Below, piece after piece: positions 6,264 through 10,193 of a stretch of DNA of 10,193 nt (positions within the stretch are counted from its first letter, which is position 1; every line of letters starts with the position of its first letter). The DNA comes from Bacteroidota bacterium (GTDB lineage Bacteria > Bacteroidota > Bacteroidia > Flavobacteriales_F > PHOS-HE28): the NCBI GenBank assembly GCA_023412755.1, contig JAEZCB010000262.1:1-10193 (forward strand). Direction: 5' to 3'. Position numbers and translations under genes: made by a program. Below the pieces are notes generated by a model, which did not search any database, was not told the DNA's origin, and was given only the letters and a program-made list of their open reading frames with translations.

Positions 6264-7349
6264 ATGTATCGCCTGTTGATCCTATTATGCCTTGCGCCTT
6301 TGGAGGCACTCGCGCAAAACGTCACCGCTTTCCTGGACCATATGGACCGGCTGATCGTATTCGACCATGGAATGTTCGAGCAGATCGAGCACCGCAAGCC
6401 GCGCTCACTTCATGTGGGTGGGAATTATCTCGCCTATGCCGATGAACGGGAAGATCTGAAAGTGTATCGCGATGGACGAACACAGGTTGTTGATCAGGCG
6501 GCAGGAATAGATCCCATCGTCACTGACCATCTACTGGGATTCAGCATGATGGGTATTTTGAAAGTGTTCGATGGCAAAAGCCGGGTATTGAGCCCGAACG
6601 TAGGCGAATATGTGGTGGAGGATAGTCTGGTGGTGTTCCAGGATCATGTGCAGGGAGCGGTATTCATCTACTACCGCGGACAGCGGATCCCATTGGAGGA
6701 CCAGCTTGCCGGTGAAGCCATGGTACAGTGGAAGACCGGTGACAACCTATTGGCGTGGATCTCCGCCTTCGATCGGCGCTTCAAAGTATTCTATCATGGC
6801 CAGGTATGGGAGTTGAACGACCTGGTGACCGAGGTCGATTTCAAATGCGGCCTTGACCTGGTGGCTTACAGGGATGCGTATGATAACAGCTTCAAAGCCT
6901 TTCATCAGGGACTGCTTTATGATCTGGAGGATCAGATGCCCCAGCGCTATGAGGTCGGAAAAGGTGTACTTGCATGGCTTGATCTTACAGGGGCGTTGAA
7001 GGTGTTCGAGGGCGGCCAGGTGTATACGGCCATGAACTATGCACCACAACAATGGGATGTGATCGATAGCCTTGTGGTGATACAGGACCGGACCGTGTTC
7101 AATGTATTCAGTGGTGGAAAGTTCCACGAGGTCGAGCGTATGATCCCTGAAAAGTGGCAGGCTTCCTGGGGCACGCTCGCTTATGTGGATGTGGACCGTG
7201 CATTGAAGGTTTGGAGAAAGGGCCGGAAGGAAGTGATGCTACAAGGTCGACCGGTGCAGGAATTCCGCGTGGACCGCGGCCTGGTGATCGCCAGACAGAA
7301 CATCAATACCGCCAGGATCTGGTGGCGCGGTGAGTTCTATGAGTATTGA
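6264..7349 (+). CDS. Exported protein of about ten degenerate 35-residue repeats, function unknown
   Basis: A 361-residue protein with a signal peptide (residues 1-17, cut before Q18) and no lipobox or membrane segment in the mature part, so probably periplasmic or secreted. The whole mature chain is built of repeats beginning near residues 20, 53, 89, 121, 161, 197, 234, 269, 303 and 339, with 32-40 residue spacing. The common pattern is roughly LVAY-D----LKVF--G----LE, then a turn of about 10 residues; good copies are NYLAYADEREDLKVYRDG, GVLAWLDLTGALKVFEGG and GTLAYVDVDRALKVWRKG. Alternating hydrophobic strands and glycine turns suggest an all-beta fold such as a propeller or solenoid, by inference. 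No catalytic motif is seen. An ATG at 6225 is in frame (13 extra residues) but 6264 gives the better signal peptide. It is divergent from the kinase and convergent with nadE (26-bp gap). I do not recognise a named family. Confidence 0.8.
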   Translation: MYRLLILLCLAPLEALAQNVTAFLDHMDRLIVFDHGMFEQIEHRKPRSLHVGGNYLAYADEREDLKVYRDGRTQVVDQAAGIDPIVTDHLLGFSMMGILKVFDGKSRVLSPNVGEYVVEDSLVVFQDHVQGAVFIYYRGQRIPLEDQLAGEAMVQWKTGDNLLAWISAFDRRFKVFYHGQVWELNDLVTEVDFKCGLDLVAYRDAYDNSFKAFHQGLLYDLEDQMPQRYEVGKGVLAWLDLTGALKVFEGGQVYTAMNYAPQQWDVIDSLVVIQDRTVFNVFSGGKFHEVERMIPEKWQASWGTLAYVDVDRALKVWRKGRKEVMLQGRPVQEFRVDRGLVIARQNINTARIWWRGEFYEY

Positions 7350-7375
7350 TCCTGCCCAGTAAGGACGTCCGCTGC

Positions 7376-8173
7376 TCAATCCCGGAGATCATCAGGGATC
7401 CGGCAGAAAGGGATCGGCATCATCTTGTGCCGGTTGGCGGCGTGCATGCGATCATAGATCCCCAGGACCTCCCGCTGCCGATCACTCAATGGCATGGTGC
7501 GCGTATCGGTGCCAAGGCCCCGTAGATCCATGGCCCATTCCAGTTCCGGATAAGTGGCACCGATCTGATCGGCATCCGTTCTCTCATCCCCCCAAAGGCC
7601 ATCGGTGGGTGGAGCCACCATGATGCTGTTGATGATGCCCAGATGCGCTGCCACTTCATAGACCTCGGTCTTGTAGAGATCGGCAATAGGGGAAAGGTCA
7701 ACACCGCCGTCGCCATATTTGGTGAAGAAGCCCACTCCGAAGTCCTCCACTTTGTTTCCCGTACCGGCCACCAGAAAGCGTAGCAGCCCGGCGAAATAAT
7801 ACAGGGTGGTCATGCGCAGCCTGGCTCGCGTATTGGCGAGGGAAAGTCGCGTGAGGTGTTCATCCTCGCCCTTGGGCAACTCCGCCACCATGAGATCGAA
7901 CACGGAGGTGAGCTTCACCACTTCACAGCGCACATTCGGATGGCTTGCCTTCAACCGATCAATATGATCCTGTGCCCGTTGTACCTGATCATGGTGCTGG
8001 TGTATGGGCATCTCCACGCAAAGCGTTGGCAGTCCGGTTCGGGCACAGAGAGCGCTTGTGACAGCACTATCGATGCCTCCACTAACACCGATCACGAAAC
8101 CTTGCTGGCCGGCCTGCTGACAATACTCTTTCAGCCAATTCGTGATATGGTCGCTGACCCGGGCGGCGTTCAT
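7376..8173 (-). CDS. nadE: NH3-dependent NAD+ synthetase
   Basis: A 265-residue cytoplasmic enzyme that adenylates and amidates deamido-NAD+ to NAD+, the last step of NAD synthesis. The PP-loop SGGIDSA is at 31-37; GTGNKVED (137-144) and the long KYGDGGVDLSPIADLYKTEV segment (152-171), followed by PPTDGLW (188-194), are the standard substrate-binding motifs. There is no N-terminal nitrilase (glutaminase) domain, so ammonia is the expected nitrogen donor, as in the short NadE class. Length is typical. The ATG lies 20 bp after the stop of the beta-barrel gene on the same strand, with no promoter or Shine-Dalgarno visible in the gap, so the two are probably co-transcribed. The gene ends 26 bp from the convergent repeat-protein gene; no clear terminator is seen there. 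Confidence 0.95.
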   Translation of the reverse strand: MNAARVSDHITNWLKEYCQQAGQQGFVIGVSGGIDSAVTSALCARTGLPTLCVEMPIHQHHDQVQRAQDHIDRLKASHPNVRCEVVKLTSVFDLMVAELPKGEDEHLTRLSLANTRARLRMTTLYYFAGLLRFLVAGTGNKVEDFGVGFFTKYGDGGVDLSPIADLYKTEVYEVAAHLGIINSIMVAPPTDGLWGDERTDADQIGATYPELEWAMDLRGLGTDTRTMPLSDRQREVLGIYDRMHAANRHKMMPIPFCRIPDDLRD

Positions 8174-8193
8174 AATGAAGATACGGCCGGCTA

Positions 8194-8919
8194 TTAGAAG
8201 AAGATCCCCAGTGTGAGCTCCAGGTAATCAGCGAGCAACTTTGGACGATCCAGACCGGCGAAAGCGTCTTTCTCCAGCGCGTTTATGATCGAGTTGTTGT
8301 AGGTGATCCCGAACAACGCGGTGGTCTGTCCGGAAAAATTGTATTCCGCCCCCGCGCCGATCACCAGAGCCGCCCGGATCGCTTGGATCTGATCCTTCAC
8401 ATCCACGTCTGATTCCTCCATCGGGTCTTGTACATTGTTCGTGGAGGTCACGGTTTCAACATCGGCCCTGGCCCTGATGTTCACACCGGCGTTAACGCCG
8501 AGCACACCGTAATACCGCAAATAGCCGATCTCATTGGTCATCATCTTGATCGTGAGGGGAAGTTCCACGAAACGCAGGCTTAGGTCCTGCTTGTTCACAA
8601 CAGTGACATCCCGGGGTGGAAGTCCTGCCGAGTCCACGGTCTGGTAGGTATAGGAATAGGCCGACTTGCCACCGATGGTGGTAAGGTAGAGACCTGTAGC
8701 GAAAGCATAATTGCCGGAGATGCCCAATGGGAATTCGGCCATAAGTCCTATGGAATAACCAAGCCGGCTGCCATCACTCTGCAGCTCCTTGGTATCGGAC
8801 CTGGTCCATGCCAGATTCGGAGCCGCCTTGATGCCGAATCGCATGCGCACTTCATCCTGCGCTTGGGCAGTGAAGGTGGAAAGACCCAGGAGGGTCATAA
8901 GGAGGTATACCTTCTTCAT
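8194..8919 (-). CDS. Outer-membrane beta-barrel protein (PorT-like/OMP_b-brl family)
   Basis: A 241-residue protein with a signal peptide at 1-20 (MKK start, hydrophobic core, cut at AQA before Q21). The mature chain begins with FGIKAAPNLAW, typical of small Bacteroidota outer-membrane barrels, and continues with alternating amphipathic strands such as GLMAEFPLGI, FATGLYLTTIGG, RFVELPLTIKM, YGVLGVNAGVNI and VIGAGAEYNF. It ends in a Phe-terminated final strand (LELTLGIFF), the usual barrel-insertion signal. Proteins of this kind are often labelled porin family or PorT family; I cannot tell whether this is the type IX secretion component PorT itself, and doubt it from sequence alone. It is the first gene of a probable two-gene unit with nadE and is divergent from gldB. 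Confidence 0.85.
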   Translation of the reverse strand: MKKVYLLMTLLGLSTFTAQAQDEVRMRFGIKAAPNLAWTRSDTKELQSDGSRLGYSIGLMAEFPLGISGNYAFATGLYLTTIGGKSAYSYTYQTVDSAGLPPRDVTVVNKQDLSLRFVELPLTIKMMTNEIGYLRYYGVLGVNAGVNIRARADVETVTSTNNVQDPMEESDVDVKDQIQAIRAALVIGAGAEYNFSGQTTALFGITYNNSIINALEKDAFAGLDRPKLLADYLELTLGIFF

Positions 8920-8926
8920 AGTTTTG
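8919..8926 (+). promoter_or_regulatory. Candidate gldB promoter, -7 box TAGTTTTG
   Basis: A perfect TAnnTTTG match 32 bp before the gldB TTG start, overlapping the first base of the divergent barrel gene. The transcript would start near 8930-8933 and have a leader of about 27 nt. No TTG -33 element is found at the normal distance. Confidence 0.4.
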
Positions 8927-8947
8927 GCCGTTCCTTTTGAATTACGC

Positions 8948-8955
8948 CAAAGGTA
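8948..8955 (-). promoter_or_regulatory. Barrel-gene promoter, -7 box TACCTTTG
   Basis: The same octamer as at korA, on the minus strand, 28 bp before the ATG at 8919. Predicted start near 8941-8944, giving a leader of about 22-25 nt that contains AAAAGGAAC about 11 bases before the ATG as a weak ribosome-binding site. No TTG -33 element is visible. On the plus strand the same bases contain AAAGG, the likely ribosome-binding site of gldB. Confidence 0.5.
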
Positions 8956-8958
8956 ATC

Positions 8959-9975
8959 TTGTACCGCCCATTCCCCTTCGTGCTGCTTCTATGCCTCGCT
9001 TCCTGCGACGGCTGCCGCCGTGATCCACACCAGATCGACGTAAGTGACGTGGAGCCTTTGGAACTTCGGGTCTATCGCCTCGATCAACTGCTCTTCCATG
9101 CGGAGCCCCAGGAAATGCAGCAGGTGAGCCTTCGTGCCTATGCCGAGCTGGGAGAGTTCTATCAGGTCTATGTGGAGGAGATCCTTCAGGGCGCACCCGT
9201 CGATCATCCGGAATTGTCGGCGTTCCTCACCCATTTTGTGAATGATCCGGATTGGAGCGCGGTGCAGGAAGCGGTGGATAGTGTATTCCCCGATCTTGAG
9301 CCCGAGCGGGAACAGTTGGAACAAGGGTTTCGAAGGTTGAAGGCGGTCTTTCCAGATAGCATCATACCATCGCTGGCCGCATTCAATTCAGGGTACAACT
9401 ACGGCATCTATCCTACCGATAGCGTGTTGGGGGTGGGATTGGAATGGTTCATAGGGCAGGAGCATCCCGTGATCGGCCTGCTTGCTCCCGATGCCTTTCC
9501 ACAATATGTGAAACAGCGCATGCATCCCGGCATGCTCGTGCCAAGTGCGATGAAAGGATGGCTGATGGTGCACTACTTGAAGCCTACTCCTGGCGAGGAT
9601 GTGCTTACAGAGCTTGTGGAAACAGGAAAAGTGATGGTGCTACTTGATGGCCTGTTGCCGGATGCTCCATCGCACCTGAAATTCGCATTCACTCCGGAGC
9701 AGCTGGCATGGGTGGAACAGCATGAATTCAACATCTGGAAAGAGATCGTTGCAGGCGACAAGCTGTTCAGCAAGAAACCCGCAGATGTGGGCAGGCTCTT
9801 CAATGATGGTCCCTTCACACCCGGCTTTCCCCGCGAAAGCCCTGGCCACATTGGCGAATGGATCGGTTACCGCATGGTGCGCGCATATATGGATGCGAAT
9901 CCCAAAGTGACCTTTGAGCAACTGTTCCAGATGAACGATCCGCGCGAGATCCTGCGCCACTACAAACCTCGGTAA
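8959..9975 (+). CDS. gldB: Gliding-motility lipoprotein GldB
   Basis: A 338-residue lipoprotein with a short signal sequence and lipobox LASC, the lipidated Cys being C16. Family features include LELRVYRLDQLLF (34-46), the central FNSGYNYGIYPTDSVLGVGLEWFIG region (about 142-166) and a C-terminal GHIGEWIGYRMVRAYM (296-311) followed by a FEQLFQMNDPREIL segment. GldB is needed for gliding in Flavobacterium johnsoniae but homologues also occur in non-gliders, so motility of this organism is not proved. The start is TTG at 8959: an in-frame TGA at 8938-8940 closes the frame, no ATG or GTG lies between, and AAAGG (8949-8953) sits five bases upstream as a good ribosome-binding site. In F. johnsoniae gldC follows gldB; here no gldC appears in the 218 bp remaining. 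Confidence 0.88.
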   Translation: MYRPFPFVLLLCLASCDGCRRDPHQIDVSDVEPLELRVYRLDQLLFHAEPQEMQQVSLRAYAELGEFYQVYVEEILQGAPVDHPELSAFLTHFVNDPDWSAVQEAVDSVFPDLEPEREQLEQGFRRLKAVFPDSIIPSLAAFNSGYNYGIYPTDSVLGVGLEWFIGQEHPVIGLLAPDAFPQYVKQRMHPGMLVPSAMKGWLMVHYLKPTPGEDVLTELVETGKVMVLLDGLLPDAPSHLKFAFTPEQLAWVEQHEFNIWKEIVAGDKLFSKKPADVGRLFNDGPFTPGFPRESPGHIGEWIGYRMVRAYMDANPKVTFEQLFQMNDPREILRHYKPR

Positions 9976-10121
9976 GCAAGCGGTTTCGCGATATCGTTTC
10001 AGATACGCACCCGTAGCGTCGATCCATGGATCGGCCGTGATAATTACAAGCCCCATCTTTGCGCCCGCGATCGTAGATCCAGTATCGATGCTATGGGTGC
10101 CCGCACCCTGCGCCGATAGCA
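9976..10121. other. Non-coding sequence after gldB with two dyads
   Basis: No gene is supported here. It contains a perfect 14-bp palindrome CGATCCATGGATCG (10020-10033), a -7-like CATCTTTG on the plus strand (10054-10061, one mismatch to TAnnTTTG), and the inverted repeat GGGTGC-CC-GCACCC (10095-10108), which has no T-run after it. An ATG at 10088 opens a frame that stays open to the window end, but it soon enters the 19-bp repeat and looks non-coding. Confidence 0.4.
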
Positions 10122-10193
10122 GACTCACACTCGCACTTAAGACTCGCACTCGCACTCAAGACTTACACTCGCACTCAAGACTCGCACTCGCAC
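10122..10193. repeat. 19-bp tandem repeat, truncated by window end
   Basis: Three full units (10122-10140, 10141-10159, 10160-10178) and 15 bases of a fourth (10179-10193). The unit is GACTCGCACTCGCACTCAA with a few changes (CGC to CAC in unit 1, CGC to TAC in unit 3). Each unit is itself made of near-identical ACTCGC hexamers plus a seven-base ACTCAAG, so the array has a 6+6+7 structure. The opposite strand reads CTTGAGTGCGAG and GTGTAAG, words close to those in the korA-korB spacer. Total copy number is unknown because the array leaves the window. Confidence 0.9.

Noticed and set aside
6152..6397. 82-codon N-terminal extension of the sensor kinase
   Set aside because: It would bury the signal peptide internally and overlap the start of the divergent repeat-protein gene.
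8954..8961. TAATCTTG as a gldB promoter
   Set aside because: It has a mismatch to TAnnTTTG and overlaps the TTG start codon, so a transcript from it would begin after the start.
9640..10155. 171-codon open frame on the minus strand
   Set aside because: It lies mostly antisense to gldB, shows no domain, and its 5' end falls in the 19-bp repeat.
10122..10193. CRISPR-like array
   Set aside because: Units are directly adjacent with no unique spacers and no cas gene is present, so it is a simple tandem repeat.
10088..10193. Start of a new plus-strand gene at ATG 10088
   Set aside because: The frame is open only because the low-complexity array lacks stops in that frame; the 19-bp unit shifts frame each copy and there is no protein signal.

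Overview
The window reads as a chromosomal segment of a fairly GC-rich member of the Bacteroidota, most likely the Flavobacteriales. Evidence: a GldB-type gliding-motility lipoprotein, a fused gamma-alpha KorA with KorB, a TPR/LytS-type sensor kinase, a small outer-membrane beta-barrel protein, and several matches to the Bacteroidota -7 promoter element TAnnTTTG, including perfect TACCTTTG copies upstream of korA and the barrel gene. Shine-Dalgarno sequences are mostly weak or absent, which fits. No tRNA, rRNA, transposase, CRISPR array or phage gene is visible.

Layout. (1) 1-542, plus strand: the 3' end of an Mrp/ApbC-type Fe-S carrier ATPase, overlapping by ATGA a small NifU C-terminal-domain protein. 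(2) 543-758: a regulatory gap holding a direct repeat, three inverted repeats (one a TGAT-N4-ATCA Crp/Fnr-like site) and a -7 box very close to the korA start. (3) 759-3920, plus: korA and korB, encoding 2-oxoglutarate:ferredoxin oxidoreductase, separated by an unusual 177-bp spacer built from an 8-bp-period array and an inverted partner. (4) 3961-6151, minus: a TPR sensor histidine kinase, convergent with korB. (5) 6264-7349, plus: an exported protein of about ten degenerate ~35-residue repeats, divergent from the kinase. (6) 7376-8919, minus: an outer-membrane beta-barrel gene followed by nadE, probably one transcript. (7) 8959-9975, plus: gldB, divergent from the barrel gene across a 39-bp gap in which the two start regions overlap. 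(8) 9976-10193: non-coding sequence with two dyads, ending in a 19-bp tandem repeat that runs off the window.

How it fits together. The Mrp and NifU-like proteins handle Fe-S clusters and KorAB is an Fe-S enzyme, so the left third is thematically coherent. A possible Fnr/Crp site upstream of korA would suit an oxygen-sensitive enzyme. The kinase, repeat protein, barrel protein and GldB are all envelope-associated, but no direct functional link between them can be read from the sequence. The least explained items are the short-period intergenic repeats (korA-korB spacer and right end, sharing GTGCGAG and GTGTAAG words) and the ten-repeat exported protein. No clearly new multi-gene system was found.
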